Positions 18,665-28,235 are shown, numbered from the stretch's first letter. The stretch: DNA of 64,000 nucleotides from Evansella sp. LMS18 (GCF_024362785.1 NZ_CP093301.1:1798001-1862000), one strand, 5' to 3'. A program made the numbers and translations. Notes: generated by a model not told the origin, from the sequence alone.

Positions 18665-20386
18665 ATGAGGAAGAAGAGTCTGTGGCTCATCATTATGTCT
18701 TTAACGCTTGTCCTGTTTTTAGCAGCATGCGGGGACAATAATGAAACGGGCGGAGAGGCGGATAATAACAATAATGCCGCTGATAATGACGGCAACAATG
18801 ATGCTGCTGTGAATGATGGTAATGATGATGGGAACAACAACGACGGCAACGAAGCACCTGCTGCTGCCGAAGATCAGACGTTAATTTTTGCCCGCGGCGG
18901 GGATTCAACAAGCCTCGACTTTGCCAGCGTGACAGATGGGGAAACTTCCCGTGTTACATTACAGATTTATGAGTCTTTATTAAAGTTCAACCAGGATTCT
19001 TTCGAAGTTGAACCAGGCCTTGCCCACGACTGGGATATCAGTGACGACGGACTTACTTATACTTTCTATCTTCGTGAAGGCGTAAAGTTCCATGACGGTA
19101 CTGATTTTAATGCAGATGCAGTACTGACAAACTTCAACCGCTGGTCAGATCCGGACCACGAATTTGCTTTTATTGATGAAGGATACAACTATGCCGTTTA
19201 CGGTAACCAATTCGGTGGTTTCCAGGGTGATGAAGACCACGTAATTGACGAAATCAACGTACTCGACGACTATACTATTGAATTTGTACTTAAAGAGCCA
19301 TTTGGCGCATTCATCCAGAACATGGGTATGAGCTATTTTGCGATTACTTCTCCTGCCGCTCTGGAAGAGTACGGAGCTGATATTCAGGAAAATCCTGTCG
19401 GAACTGGTCCTTTCCAGTTTGTCAGCTGGGACAGAGATGACAGAATCGTCCTTGATAAGTTTGAAGATTACTGGAATGAAGGCTACCCAAAGTTAGACAG
19501 AGTTATTTTCCAGGTAATCCCTGACAACTCTGCAAGACTTACAGCCCTTCGTTCAGGTGAAATTGATATCATGGATGGTTTAAATCCTGATGACTACGAA
19601 GCTATTGCTAATGAGTCAGGCCTTCAGGTTTTTGAAAGAGAAACAAATAATATAGGTTACCTTGGATTCAACACAGATAAGGAACCATTCGATGATCCAT
19701 TAGTACGTCAGGCAATGCACCACGCAGTAGATAAAGAAACTTTAATCGGACTTCTGTATGCAGGCCTGGCAGAGCCGGCGAAAAACCCGCTTCCACCTGC
19801 TTACCTTGGCTATAATGACGACATTGAGCCTTATGAATACGACCCTGAGCGCGCGCAGGAACTTCTTGCAGAGGCAGGTTTTGAGGATGGATTTGAATTT
19901 GACCTTTGGACAATGCCGGTAGCGCGTCCGTATATGCCGGATCCTTCCCGTGCGGCTGAAGTACTTCAGGAAAACTTCGCTGCTGTGGGATTAACTGCAA
20001 ATATTGTAACGATGGAATGGGCTACTTACCTGGATGAAATCGAAACTGGTGCACAGGATGTATTTATGCTTGGCTGGTCCGGAACAAATGGTGACTCGGA
20101 TTACTTCCTTGGCAACCTGCTTTCCACGCCTTCCATACCTACGAGTAACCAGACTTTCTACTCTAACAGTGAAGTAGACGACCTGCTTACTCAGGCAAGA
20201 CATGCAGTTGAGGAATCAGACCGTGAGCAGTACTACCAGGAGGCTCTTGAATTAATTCATGAGGACTCCCCTATGATTACGCTTGTTCACTCTATCCCTG
20301 TACTTGCAGGTAGTGACCGCGTACAAAACTATGTGCCTCACCTGTCAACAAGTGAGCCATTAACGGAAGTGGAACTTTCTGAATAA
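18665..20386 (+). CDS. Peptide-binding lipoprotein (solute-binding family 5)
   Basis: Extracellular receptor that captures peptides for the ABC importer and is anchored by a lipid. Residues 1-20 form a signal peptide ending in the lipobox FLAAC, with Cys at 21. A linker of about 45 residues almost entirely Asn, Asp, Gly, Glu and Ala follows; its acidity suits saline or alkaline surroundings. The remaining ~500 residues are a family 5 binding domain (EPGLAHDWDISDDGLTYTF, a typical motif). AAGGGGGAAA precedes the ATG. The hairpin after the stop probably limits read-through to the permease genes, so this protein would be made in excess. The ligand is not determinable; nickel or dipeptide binding are alternatives. 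Confidence 0.94.
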   Translation: MRKKSLWLIIMSLTLVLFLAACGDNNETGGEADNNNNAADNDGNNDAAVNDGNDDGNNNDGNEAPAAAEDQTLIFARGGDSTSLDFASVTDGETSRVTLQIYESLLKFNQDSFEVEPGLAHDWDISDDGLTYTFYLREGVKFHDGTDFNADAVLTNFNRWSDPDHEFAFIDEGYNYAVYGNQFGGFQGDEDHVIDEINVLDDYTIEFVLKEPFGAFIQNMGMSYFAITSPAALEEYGADIQENPVGTGPFQFVSWDRDDRIVLDKFEDYWNEGYPKLDRVIFQVIPDNSARLTALRSGEIDIMDGLNPDDYEAIANESGLQVFERETNNIGYLGFNTDKEPFDDPLVRQAMHHAVDKETLIGLLYAGLAEPAKNPLPPAYLGYNDDIEPYEYDPERAQELLAEAGFEDGFEFDLWTMPVARPYMPDPSRAAEVLQENFAAVGLTANIVTMEWATYLDEIETGAQDVFMLGWSGTNGDSDYFLGNLLSTPSIPTSNQTFYSNSEVDDLLTQARHAVEESDREQYYQEALELIHEDSPMITLVHSIPVLAGSDRVQNYVPHLSTSEPLTEVELSE

Positions 20387-20450
20387 TTAACCATACCGGG
20401 AAACCGGAGTAACAAAAATATATAAAGGCTGAAAAGGCCTTAATATGCAT

Positions 20451-20518
20451 AGAGGGCAGAGTTTGAGAAGCAATTTTGCGCTGGAACTAACCGCATTGCA
20501 CTCTCCTGCCCTCTTTTT
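20451..20518 (+). terminator. Attenuator-like hairpin inside the peptide-transport operon
   Basis: AGAGGGCAG and CTGCCCTCT form a perfect 9-bp stem with a long loop, followed by TTTTTC, between the binding-protein and permease genes. Such partial terminators commonly set receptor levels above permease levels. Confidence 0.7.
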
Positions 20519-20572
20519 CTATTAAAATGCTGTCATTTTACATATGTCGAATGGAAGCTAGAGGTGAACTCC

Positions 20573-21574
20573 ATGTTAGCTTATACAATTAGAAGACTGC
20601 TAATGCTTATCCCGGTTCTTATCGGTATGTCACTTATAACTTTTTCAATCATCCACCTGATTCCCGGAAACCCCGCGCGAGTTATTCTTGGCGATCAGGC
20701 AACCGCAACAGCCGTAGCGAATCTTGAAGAGCAATTAGGCCTTAATGAGCCTTTCTTAATCCAGTATGGCCAATATATGCTGGGTCTCCTGCAAGGCGAT
20801 CTGGGTACTTCCATCCGTACAAATACGGCCATTTCGGGTGATATATGGCCGTATCTTGCAGCTACCTTTGAGCTCACAATCTTCGCGATGGTTTTTGCTG
20901 TCATTGTCGGGGTAAACGCAGGTATTATCAGTGCCTGGAAGCAAAACTCATGGTTTGACTACACAGCTATGGTCATTGCCCTTGTCGGGGTTTCTATGCC
21001 GATCTTCTGGCTTGGCCTTATGCAGCAATGGGTTTTTGCCCAGGAGCTTGGCTGGCTTCCTGCGTTCGGCCGTGAAAACCCAAGAAACCCGATAGAATCT
21101 ATAACCCACTTTAACTTATTGGATGCTCTCATTCATGGACAGCTGGATCAGTGGTGGACTTCATTTAAGCACCTTATCCTTCCGGGAATAGCACTGGGGA
21201 CCATCCCTATGGCTATTATAGCGAGGATGACCCGCTCCAGCATGCTTGAGGTGCTTCGTTCTGATTATATCCGGACTATTGAAGCAAAAGGATCTTCTAC
21301 TCTTTCTGTAATCTACCGCCACGGTTTCAAAAATGCGGTTATTCCTGTACTTACAGTTGTAGGTCTGCAAACAGGCACATTGCTTGGGGGTGCTATTCTT
21401 ACAGAGACCATCTTCAGCTGGCCTGGTATAGGAAGATATATTTACGAAGCAATCGGAAACCGTGATTATCCTGTTATTCAATCGGGGATTTTAGTTATCG
21501 CAACTATGTTCGTTTTTATTAACTTAATTGTAGACCTTTTATACAGCTACATCGATCCTCGAATTAAATACTAG
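20573..21574 (+). CDS. Peptide ABC transporter permease (DppB/OppB-like)
   Basis: First membrane subunit of the importer. The 333 residues start with a membrane helix (LLMLIPVLIGMSLITFSIIH), contain the family text HLIPGNPARVILG, about six helices and the EAA loop ARMTRSSMLEVL...DYIRTIEAKG that contacts the ATPases. Typical DppB length. The start is ATG at 20573 with GAGGTGA at good spacing; a GTG three codons earlier overlaps that site. Separated from the next permease gene by only 18 bp. Confidence 0.94.
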   Translation: MLAYTIRRLLMLIPVLIGMSLITFSIIHLIPGNPARVILGDQATATAVANLEEQLGLNEPFLIQYGQYMLGLLQGDLGTSIRTNTAISGDIWPYLAATFELTIFAMVFAVIVGVNAGIISAWKQNSWFDYTAMVIALVGVSMPIFWLGLMQQWVFAQELGWLPAFGRENPRNPIESITHFNLLDALIHGQLDQWWTSFKHLILPGIALGTIPMAIIARMTRSSMLEVLRSDYIRTIEAKGSSTLSVIYRHGFKNAVIPVLTVVGLQTGTLLGGAILTETIFSWPGIGRYIYEAIGNRDYPVIQSGILVIATMFVFINLIVDLLYSYIDPRIKY

Positions 21575-21592
21575 ATAAGGGGGGAACAGATT

Positions 21593-22516
21593 ATGGAAAC
21601 AGCTACAGAACCAAAAAAACAGCCGCATATGCCCGGCCCTGAAAATCAGAAGCCGAACCAGGCAGATGGAGAAGCTATCTCCCCCTGGAAAGAGGCATAC
21701 TGGCAGTTAAGGAAAAATAAACTCGCAATCGTAGGTATTATCATTATTACCTTCTTCATTTTAATTGCTATTTTCGCACCGTTATTAACTAATTACACCT
21801 ATCACAGTATCTCTGCTGCCGACCGTCTGCAGGGCCCTTCCGCAGCCCACTGGCTTGGTACCGACGACCTGGGGCGGGACATATTTACCCGTATCGTATA
21901 CGGAGCGAGAATTTCCCTGATGGTTGGATTTTTCGCCGTCAGTGGCGCCCTTATTTTTGGATCCATTCTCGGGATAATCGCAGGCTATTATGGACGCTGG
22001 ATTGATATGATTATTTCAAGAATCTTTGATATCATGTTAGCTTTCCCTAGTATTCTTCTTGCGATCGCTATCGTGGCTATCCTTGGCCCATCCCTGCAAA
22101 ATGCCCTTATTGCGATAGCCATTGTAAACATACCTATATTCGGAAGGCTTGTGCGATCGAAGGTTATTTCCATTAGGCAGGAAGAATATATTATGGCTGC
22201 AAAGGCACAGGGTATGAAAAACGGAAGGATACTTGTCCACCACGTACTTCCGAACAGTGTAGCGCCTATAATTGTTCAGGCGACTTTAAGCTTCGGTACT
22301 GCAATACTTGAAGCGGCAGCACTCGGCTTCCTTGGCCTTGGGGCCCAGGCGCCTACACCGGAATGGGGAAAAATGCTGTCCGATTCCAGACAATTTATCC
22401 AGAGTGCTCCATGGACAGTACTCTTTCCCGGGTTATCAATTATGCTTGTAGTTCTCGGTTTTAATATGATTGGTGACGGTCTCCGGGACGCTCTCGATCC
22501 AAAAATGAAAAGCTAA
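21593..22516 (+). CDS. Peptide ABC transporter permease (DppC/OppC-like)
   Basis: Second membrane subunit. The 307 residues have a hydrophilic N-terminal tail rich in Pro, Gln and Lys (residues 1-40), a first helix near 43-65, the periplasmic-side motif HWLGTDDLGRDIFTRIVYGAR typical of DppC, and the EAA loop EEYIMAAKAQGMKNGRI. AGGGGGGAAC precedes the ATG. It is the last gene of the operon and is followed by a strong terminator. Confidence 0.94.
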   Translation: METATEPKKQPHMPGPENQKPNQADGEAISPWKEAYWQLRKNKLAIVGIIIITFFILIAIFAPLLTNYTYHSISAADRLQGPSAAHWLGTDDLGRDIFTRIVYGARISLMVGFFAVSGALIFGSILGIIAGYYGRWIDMIISRIFDIMLAFPSILLAIAIVAILGPSLQNALIAIAIVNIPIFGRLVRSKVISIRQEEYIMAAKAQGMKNGRILVHHVLPNSVAPIIVQATLSFGTAILEAAALGFLGLGAQAPTPEWGKMLSDSRQFIQSAPWTVLFPGLSIMLVVLGFNMIGDGLRDALDPKMKS

Positions 22517-22534
22517 CTTCTAGCCATTATAAAT

Positions 22535-22580
22535 ACCGCATGTAAGAGGGTTAATTCCTCCCTTAACATGCGGTTTTTTT
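22535..22580 (+). terminator. Terminator of the peptide-transport operon
   Basis: ACCGCATGTTAAG-type stem: ACCGCATGT pairs with ACATGCGGT, inner AGGG/CCCT continues the stem, followed by eight T. Confidence 0.85.
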
Positions 22581-22702
22581 TGTAGTAGTTTAGGATATGG
22601 GACGAAGTTGGTAAAGGGAAAACTTTTTCACCTAAACAAACGTGTCATAGTGACAGTTGGGTGCAGGCAACTTCCCAAATCTATTGCACGGCCCTCCTGC
22701 TT

Positions 22703-23860
22703 TTAATCCTCACTTATCCTCTCGATTATCGTAGCGTTTGCCATGCCGAAGCCCTCACAGATTGCCTGAAGCCCGTACCGTCCTCCAGTTTGTTCCAAAG
22801 CATTCATAAGCGTAGTCATCACTCTCGTTCCGCTTCCTCCAAGAGGATGCCCAAGAGCAATCGCTCCTCCATATATATTCAGCTTTTCCGGGTCTGCTTT
22901 CATGTCCTTCAGCCAGACCAGAGGTACAGGAGCGAAGGCTTCGTTCACCTCATATAAATCCATGTCGTCGATTGTAAGGCCTGCTTTTTTCAGTACTTTC
23001 TCTGAAGCTGGAACAGGTCCTGTTAACATTAAAGTAGGATCAGAACCGACAACACTTCTTGCCACGATGCGGAACCTTGGTTTCAGTCCCAGTTCATCTG
23101 CCTTTTCCCTGCTCATTATCAGCACAGCAGAAGCCCCGTCGCTCATTTGCGAGGCGTTACCGGCAGTAATTACCCCGTCCTCTTTAAAGACCGTCTTCAG
23201 CCCGCCAAGCGCCTCCAGAGACGTTCCTTGCCGCGGACCTTCATCTTTTTTCACAAGCTCCGTACTCCCGTCCTCGAGAGTTACTTCAACAGGTATGATC
23301 TCCTGGTCAAAAACACCCTTCTCCTGAGCTTTTAACGCCCTCTCGTGGCTGTTTAAAGCAAATGTATCCAGTTCTCTCCTTGAGAGTTCCCATTTTTCGG
23401 CGATACGCTCAGCAGAAACACCCTGGTTTATTATCTCGTGTTTTTCAGTTAGCTTTTCACTATATGTGGCGCCCTGCATATTAGAAAACATCGGCACCCT
23501 CGTCATGCTTTCCACACCGCAGGCAATGACCACGTCCATATCACCGCTGGCTACAGCCTGTGATGCGAAGTGAACAGCCTGCTGACTGGAACCGCACTGT
23601 CTGTCAATCGTCACTCCTGGAACCGTTTCCGGGAACCCTGCGATAAGTGCAGCTGTCCGGGCGACATCCGGCGCCTGTTCTCCGACCTGGCTTACACATC
23701 CTGCAATGACGTCCTCCACTTCTTCTGCACTGATTCCGGCTTTTTTAACGAGCCCTTCCAGCGCTAAAGCCAAAAGTTCGTCCGGCCTCACGTTGCTTAA
23801 TTTACCTTTTCTTTTACCGATTGGTGTACGTACTGCTTCAACTATAACTGTCTCTCTCAT
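22703..23860 (-). CDS. Thiolase (acetyl-CoA acyltransferase)
   Basis: Catalyses thiolytic cleavage of 3-ketoacyl-CoA, or the reverse condensation of acyl-CoA units, in fatty-acid degradation or acetoacetyl-CoA formation. The 385 residues contain the nucleophilic Cys in DRQCGSSQQAVHFASQ (about residue 86), the YEVNEAFA motif, the catalytic His of GGAIALGHPLGGSGTR and the C-terminal Cys of CEGFGMANA. AAGGAGG precedes the ATG. No beta-oxidation neighbours are present in the window; it stands alone. Bacillus FadA/YhfS-type proteins are similar. The chain-length preference is unknown. Confidence 0.93.
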   Translation of the reverse strand: MRETVIVEAVRTPIGKRKGKLSNVRPDELLALALEGLVKKAGISAEEVEDVIAGCVSQVGEQAPDVARTAALIAGFPETVPGVTIDRQCGSSQQAVHFASQAVASGDMDVVIACGVESMTRVPMFSNMQGATYSEKLTEKHEIINQGVSAERIAEKWELSRRELDTFALNSHERALKAQEKGVFDQEIIPVEVTLEDGSTELVKKDEGPRQGTSLEALGGLKTVFKEDGVITAGNASQMSDGASAVLIMSREKADELGLKPRFRIVARSVVGSDPTLMLTGPVPASEKVLKKAGLTIDDMDLYEVNEAFAPVPLVWLKDMKADPEKLNIYGGAIALGHPLGGSGTRVMTTLMNALEQTGGRYGLQAICEGFGMANATIIERISED

Positions 23861-23943
23861 GTTTATTGCTCCTCCTTAGTTTAACTCCGGCTGACTTTAA
23901 AAAGGACTTAAACCAGCATTATGTGACGAAAAAACAGGGTTTC

Positions 23944-23957
23944 TGCAAACGCTTAAA
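23944..23957. promoter_or_regulatory. Possible CcpA cre-like site
   Basis: TGCAAACGCTTAAA fits the cre pattern TGNAANCGNWNNC except near its right end. It lies about 85 bp before the thiolase start and 170 bp before the Rieske oxidoreductase start. A single degenerate match; weak evidence. Confidence 0.3.
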
Positions 23958-24125
23958 TTCCTTTTCTTTTTCTTATTATCTATTAAACCAGCATTTTCCT
24001 GCCTCTTCAGAAAATTTGCACATTATAACAGCATATTACTGGAAAATTGACGGTATACTATTTCCTGTTTCTTCTAAAAATAGAAATAGCTTAGACTGCC
24101 AGCAATTATTTAGGAGGAAAATATA

Positions 24126-25694
24126 ATGACCACTAATAAGGAAAACAACTATGAAGGGCTTCCCCGATACCCGGAATCATACTGGCTCGACTCTGTGGAG
24201 CGGCCGGAGTTCCCCCCTCTTACAGACCATAAGGAAACAGATGTCGTAATAGTGGGCGGCGGGATTACCGGGATTACAACAGGTTATTTATTGAGTAAAG
24301 AAGGATACAAAGTCTCTATCCTTGATGGTGACAGGATTTTTAACGGGACAACAGGACATACAACCGCCAAAGTTACTGCCCAGCATAATCTGATTTACGA
24401 TGAACTGATTGAACACTTCGGTGTGGATTTTGCCAGGACCTATTATGAAGCGAACACGCACGCGTGCGGTTTTATAAGGGACTTTATCGAAGAACACGGG
24501 CTTGACTGCGATTATGAGGAAAAAGATGCGATACTCTATGCGACAAAAGAAAAGACCGTTTCAAAACTGGAAAAAGAATTTAAGGCTTATGAAAGACTGG
24601 GAATACCAGGTGAGTTAGCCGACTCCATCTCTATTAATGTTAAAGCGAAAAAAGCTCTGATTATGAAAAAACAGGCACAGTTTCATCCACTAAAATATGT
24701 GCTTAAGCTTGTAGATGAATTTATTGCAAACGGCGGTGTAATATATGAAAACTCAACCGCTGTAGATATTATGACTAAATCTGAAACGGGACAGAGGCTG
24801 ACGGTAGAAACTGCGGAGGGTGCCACTATCACAGGTAATTATGTATTATCCTGCTCTCACTTCCCTTTTTACGAAAGTGAAGGCTATTATTTTTCCAGGC
24901 TAAGCCCTGAACGGTCCTATATTATCGCAGCTAAAGGAAATACAGAAGAACTCGATGCCATGTACCTGAGTGTCGACCAGCCTGACAGGTCCATCAGAAC
25001 GGTGAAAATTAACGGAGAAAATTACTTGCTGATAATTGGTGACAGCCATAAAACCGGACAGGGCGAACCAATGATGAAGCATTATGAAAACCTGAAGACC
25101 TTCGGTGAAGAGGCATTTCAAATAACAGACATTCCATACAGATGGTCCGCACAGGATCTTTACACATTGGATAAAGTGCCGTATATAGGTCCTATTTCTA
25201 CAAACCACACAGATATACTTGTTGCTACCGGCTTCAGAAAATGGGGGATGTCCTCCAGTACAGTTTCTGCATTCATTTTAAGGGATTATGTTCTTGGTGT
25301 GGATTCACCTGAGATGGAGATATTCTCCCCAGACCGCTTTGATATGGACCCAAGCCTTAAGAAGTTTCTGAAAGAGAATATTAACGTAGCAAAATATATG
25401 ATAAAAGGAAAATTGGAGCCTACCGATAAAAGACCTGAGGAAGTGGAAATCGATGAAGGCTGTACGATAACGGTTAACGGGAGCAGGGCTGGAGCCTACC
25501 GCGACTTTGAGGGCAAGCTGCATGTCGTGGACACGACATGCAAGCATATGGGCTGTGAAGTGGAGTGGAACAACGGCGAAAGGACATGGGACTGTCCCTG
25601 CCATGGTTCAAGATACTCCTACGATGGTGAGGTTATCGAAGGTCCTGCTGAATACCCTCTCGACAGGATCGACCCGGAGGAAAAATTATCTTAA
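24126..25694 (+). CDS. FAD-dependent oxidoreductase fused to a Rieske [2Fe-2S] domain (YhfW-like)
   Basis: A 522-residue fusion. Residues 40-400 are a DAO-type FAD oxidoreductase with the dinucleotide motif VVIVGGGITGITTGYLL and a GHTTAKVTAQHN segment. Residues about 430-520 are a Rieske domain with cluster ligands CKH and CPCH separated by about 16 residues. Cytosolic by absence of signal sequence. Equivalent to Bacillus YhfW; substrate unknown, probably an amine or amino acid oxidised with electrons passed to the cluster. AGGAGG precedes the ATG. Divergent from the thiolase gene and ended by a strong terminator. Confidence 0.93.
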   Translation: MTTNKENNYEGLPRYPESYWLDSVERPEFPPLTDHKETDVVIVGGGITGITTGYLLSKEGYKVSILDGDRIFNGTTGHTTAKVTAQHNLIYDELIEHFGVDFARTYYEANTHACGFIRDFIEEHGLDCDYEEKDAILYATKEKTVSKLEKEFKAYERLGIPGELADSISINVKAKKALIMKKQAQFHPLKYVLKLVDEFIANGGVIYENSTAVDIMTKSETGQRLTVETAEGATITGNYVLSCSHFPFYESEGYYFSRLSPERSYIIAAKGNTEELDAMYLSVDQPDRSIRTVKINGENYLLIIGDSHKTGQGEPMMKHYENLKTFGEEAFQITDIPYRWSAQDLYTLDKVPYIGPISTNHTDILVATGFRKWGMSSSTVSAFILRDYVLGVDSPEMEIFSPDRFDMDPSLKKFLKENINVAKYMIKGKLEPTDKRPEEVEIDEGCTITVNGSRAGAYRDFEGKLHVVDTTCKHMGCEVEWNNGERTWDCPCHGSRYSYDGEVIEGPAEYPLDRIDPEEKLS

Positions 25695-25703
25695 GAGAGA
25701 GCG

Positions 25704-25737
25704 AAAAAATGCCGCGCTGAGTCGCGGCATTTTTTAT
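25704..25737 (+). terminator. Terminator after the FAD/Rieske gene
   Basis: AAAAAATGCCGCG pairs with CGCGGCATTTTTT around CTGAGT. Confidence 0.9.
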
Positions 25738-25812
25738 TTGAACCTTCTGGCTAAATTACTTCTGTTCCTATATGCTGAAATTAAATAACTTTTCAGGCAG
25801 GAGGTTACCTCT

Positions 25813-26976
25813 TTGAAAGACACTCTCATAAAATTAATAGAAGAATACAAGCCAAGGTTTTTTGAAATCAGTCAATACATAGGCAACAACCCTGAACTTG
25901 GAAATGAAGAGTTTAAAGCTTGTAAAATACTCACGGAAGAACTTGGTAGACATGGCTTTGAAGTAAAGACCGGAATTGTTAATCAGCCTACCGCCTTCGA
26001 AGCAGTTTACGACAGCGGCCAGCCCGGCCCTCACATCGGCTTCATGGCGGAATACGACGCTCTTCCTGAGGTCGGCCATGCGTGCGGCCACAATTTAATC
26101 GGAACGATGGGAATAGCGGCAGGAATCGCCCTCAGTAAAGTTCTGAATCAGACTGGAGGAAAAGTCTTTGTGTACGGAACGCCAGCAGAGGAAACAAAAG
26201 GTGCGAAAGTTACTATGGCTGAAGAAGGCCTCTTCAGCCATCTTGACGCAGCAATTATGGCGCATCCGAGCGACACTTACGTAAAAAGCGGGAGTTCGTT
26301 AGCCATGGATGCTATTCAGTTTGCCTTCCATGGGAAGTCTGCCCATGCAGCCGCTTCTCCGGAAAAAGGAATTAACGCTCTCGATGCAGTTATTCAGACA
26401 TTCAACTCTATTAACGCATTGAGACAGCACGTCACCCCGGATGTAAGAATTCACGGTATCATACCTGAAGGAGGAAAAGCAGCGAATGTCGTCCCTGATT
26501 ATGCTGTCGCCCAGTTTTATGTAAGGGCGGGCAAACGAAAAGAACTGAATGAAGTAGTGTCTAAAGTCAAAGCTTGTGCCGAGGCGGCTGCCCTTGCTAC
26601 TGGCGCCACCCTTGAAATTTCTAATTACGAATATTCTTATGATGATATGGTGACAAATGAGGTTTTATCTGATTTATTTACCCAGAACCTCGCTGGGCTC
26701 GGAGTCCCTGAAGAAGCTGTCAGAGAAAAAACAGGCGGCGGCTCTCTCGATATGGGTAATGTGAGCCAGCATACACCTTCTATTCACCCTTTTATTAAAA
26801 TTAGCGAGAAGTCCATTACTGCCCACACTCACGAATTCCGTGAAGCTGCTCTAAGCAAAGAAGGCTTTGAAGGGATGATTACCGGAGCTACAGCTATGGC
26901 AATGACCGGATTTGACCTCCTGTCAGACAATGAGCTTCTCAAAAAAGTTAAAATGGAATTTCATAACAGCAAGTAG
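25813..26976 (+). CDS. M20 family metallopeptidase/amidohydrolase
   Basis: Cytosolic dizinc hydrolase of the AbgB/PM20D2-type M20 branch, which cleaves amide bonds of N-acyl or aminobenzoyl amino acids or dipeptides. The 387 residues contain the metal site MAEYDALPEVGHACGHN, the catalytic Glu pair in GTPAEETKGAKV, and the dimerisation-domain His in GKSAHAAASPEKGINALDA. The start is TTG at 25813 after GGAGG at good spacing. Full length. Monocistronic; followed by a 440-bp gap with a long hairpin and then the stress-protein genes. Confidence 0.9.
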   Translation: MKDTLIKLIEEYKPRFFEISQYIGNNPELGNEEFKACKILTEELGRHGFEVKTGIVNQPTAFEAVYDSGQPGPHIGFMAEYDALPEVGHACGHNLIGTMGIAAGIALSKVLNQTGGKVFVYGTPAEETKGAKVTMAEEGLFSHLDAAIMAHPSDTYVKSGSSLAMDAIQFAFHGKSAHAAASPEKGINALDAVIQTFNSINALRQHVTPDVRIHGIIPEGGKAANVVPDYAVAQFYVRAGKRKELNEVVSKVKACAEAAALATGATLEISNYEYSYDDMVTNEVLSDLFTQNLAGLGVPEEAVREKTGGGSLDMGNVSQHTPSIHPFIKISEKSITAHTHEFREAALSKEGFEGMITGATAMAMTGFDLLSDNELLKKVKMEFHNSK

Positions 26977-27099
26977 ATCCGGAGCTTTCTCCATTATTGA
27001 AAAATCGTTTTGTTCAGCTAAACGGCCCGTTTTATTAGGGGGATGTATTTTTTGCGGATCCTCATTCCTCTCTTTCATTAAACCTTTAAGCAGTTTATA

Positions 27100-27174
27100 G
27101 GTTCCTGGTTCCGTTATTCTCCCATTTCACCCTAGTAATCACTGAATTATATGCTATTAACGGAACCAGGATCC
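27100..27174. repeat. Long inverted repeat upstream of the KGG stress genes
   Basis: GGTTCCTGGTTCCGTTA (27100-27116) mirrors TAACGGAACCAGGATCC (27158-27174) with one mismatch, enclosing 41 nt. No T tract follows directly, so it is not a standard terminator. It lies in the 438-bp gap between the M20 and first KGG gene; the rest of that gap holds the sigma-B-like promoter and no gene. Confidence 0.7.
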
Positions 27175-27356
27175 GAAAGAACACCCCGAAGTCCTCTTTT
27201 TACCCACCTAGCGGAATAGGACCCATTACATCATCCTCCTGAACCGTCCTTTTTCATTTTAACCAACCGTCATTTCCACGAATACCCTCTTTTGAAACGG
27301 ACAATTATCGACTTTTTTCAAAAACCAAACTTTATATCTATTTTTCGCTCTTAGAA

Positions 27357-27381
27357 GTTTAACTACTTTCTCTCGTGGTAT
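27357..27381 (+). promoter_or_regulatory. Sigma-B-type promoter of the KGG stress genes
   Basis: GTTTAA (27357-27362) and TGGTAT (27376-27381) with a 13-nt spacer match the sigma-B consensus GTTTAA-N12-15-GGGTAT at 11 of 12 positions. Transcription would begin near 27390, about 25 nt before the first gsiB-like ATG. Bacillus gsiB is a classic sigma-B gene, which supports the call. Confidence 0.75.
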
Positions 27382-27414
27382 TCCTAATAATAACTTCGAA
27401 AGGAGGAATTTACG

Positions 27415-27675
27415 ATGGCAGCAAACAACAATGGAAAAATGAGCCGCGAAGAAGCTGGTCAAAAAGGTGGCGAAAAAGTAAGCCGCAAGTATAACAAGAG
27501 CCACTTCGAAGAGATAGGTAAAAAAGGCGGAGAAACTACTAGTGATAAATATAGTAAAGACCACTTCGAAGAGATTGGCAAAAAAGGTGGAGAAACCACC
27601 AGCGATAAGTACTCAAAAAAGCATTTTGAGGAAATCGGCCGTAAAGGCGGCGAGAATTCCAGCAGAAACTCTTAA
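27415..27675 (+). CDS. gsiB: GsiB-like KGG-repeat stress protein 1
   Basis: An 86-residue, very hydrophilic protein made of four 20-residue repeats, each ending EEIGxKGGE (stress-induced KGG motif). These resemble Bacillus GsiB and plant group-1 LEA proteins and are thought to protect against dehydration or other stress; the molecular role is not proven. AAGGAGG precedes the ATG and a sigma-B-type promoter lies upstream. First of three tandem paralogs in about 1 kb. Repeat units within the gene are highly similar at DNA level, so unit number may change easily. Confidence 0.93.
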   Translation: MAANNNGKMSREEAGQKGGEKVSRKYNKSHFEEIGKKGGETTSDKYSKDHFEEIGKKGGETTSDKYSKKHFEEIGRKGGENSSRNS

Positions 27676-27761
27676 TTTTTTGCTGATTCTCAAAGATGAA
27701 CATTCCGAGTTAATTTAGAAGAAGAAATTTTCCACAACTATTTTAAGGAGGATGATCAACA

Positions 27762-28148
27762 ATGGCAACTAACAACAATAACGGAAAAATGAGTCGTGAA
27801 GAAGCAGGACAAAAAGGCGGAGAAAAAGTAAGCCGTAAGTACAACAAGAGCCACTTTGAGGAAATTGGTCAAAAAGGCGGAGAAGCTACAAGCAAAAAGT
27901 ATGACAGTGGCCACTTTGAAGATATCGGCCAAAAGGGCGGAGAAACTACAAGCAACAAGTATAACAAGAGCCACTTTGAGGAAATCGGTCAAAAAGGTGG
28001 AGAAACTACAAGCAAGCGTTATAACAAGAGCCACTTTGAAGATATTGGACAAAAAGGCGGAGAAACTACAAGCAACAAGTATGGTAAGGACCATTATGAA
28101 GAAATTGGACGTAAGGGCGGAGAAAAATCCCGCAGAAACAACTCCTAA
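27762..28148 (+). CDS. gsiB: GsiB-like KGG-repeat stress protein 2
   Basis: A 128-residue paralog with six KGG repeats, the closest in length to Bacillus GsiB (about 123). Repeats read HFEEIGQKGGETTSNKYNKS with D/E, N/G and S/D exchanges. N-terminal NNNGKMSREEAGQKGGEKVS is nearly identical to the other two copies. AAGGAGGATGATC precedes the ATG. No promoter or terminator is evident in the 86-bp gap before it, so it may be cotranscribed with copy 1. The internal 60-bp DNA repeats make this segment prone to recombination and assembly error. Confidence 0.93.
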   Translation: MATNNNNGKMSREEAGQKGGEKVSRKYNKSHFEEIGQKGGEATSKKYDSGHFEDIGQKGGETTSNKYNKSHFEEIGQKGGETTSKRYNKSHFEDIGQKGGETTSNKYGKDHYEEIGRKGGEKSRRNNS

Positions 28149-28235
28149 TTTTTCGTGCCCGGCGTATGGCTGGGCTGCCGGAAAATAATAGAGTGATTGA
28201 TTAACTGATATCCATTTTAAGAGGAGGCGATACAA

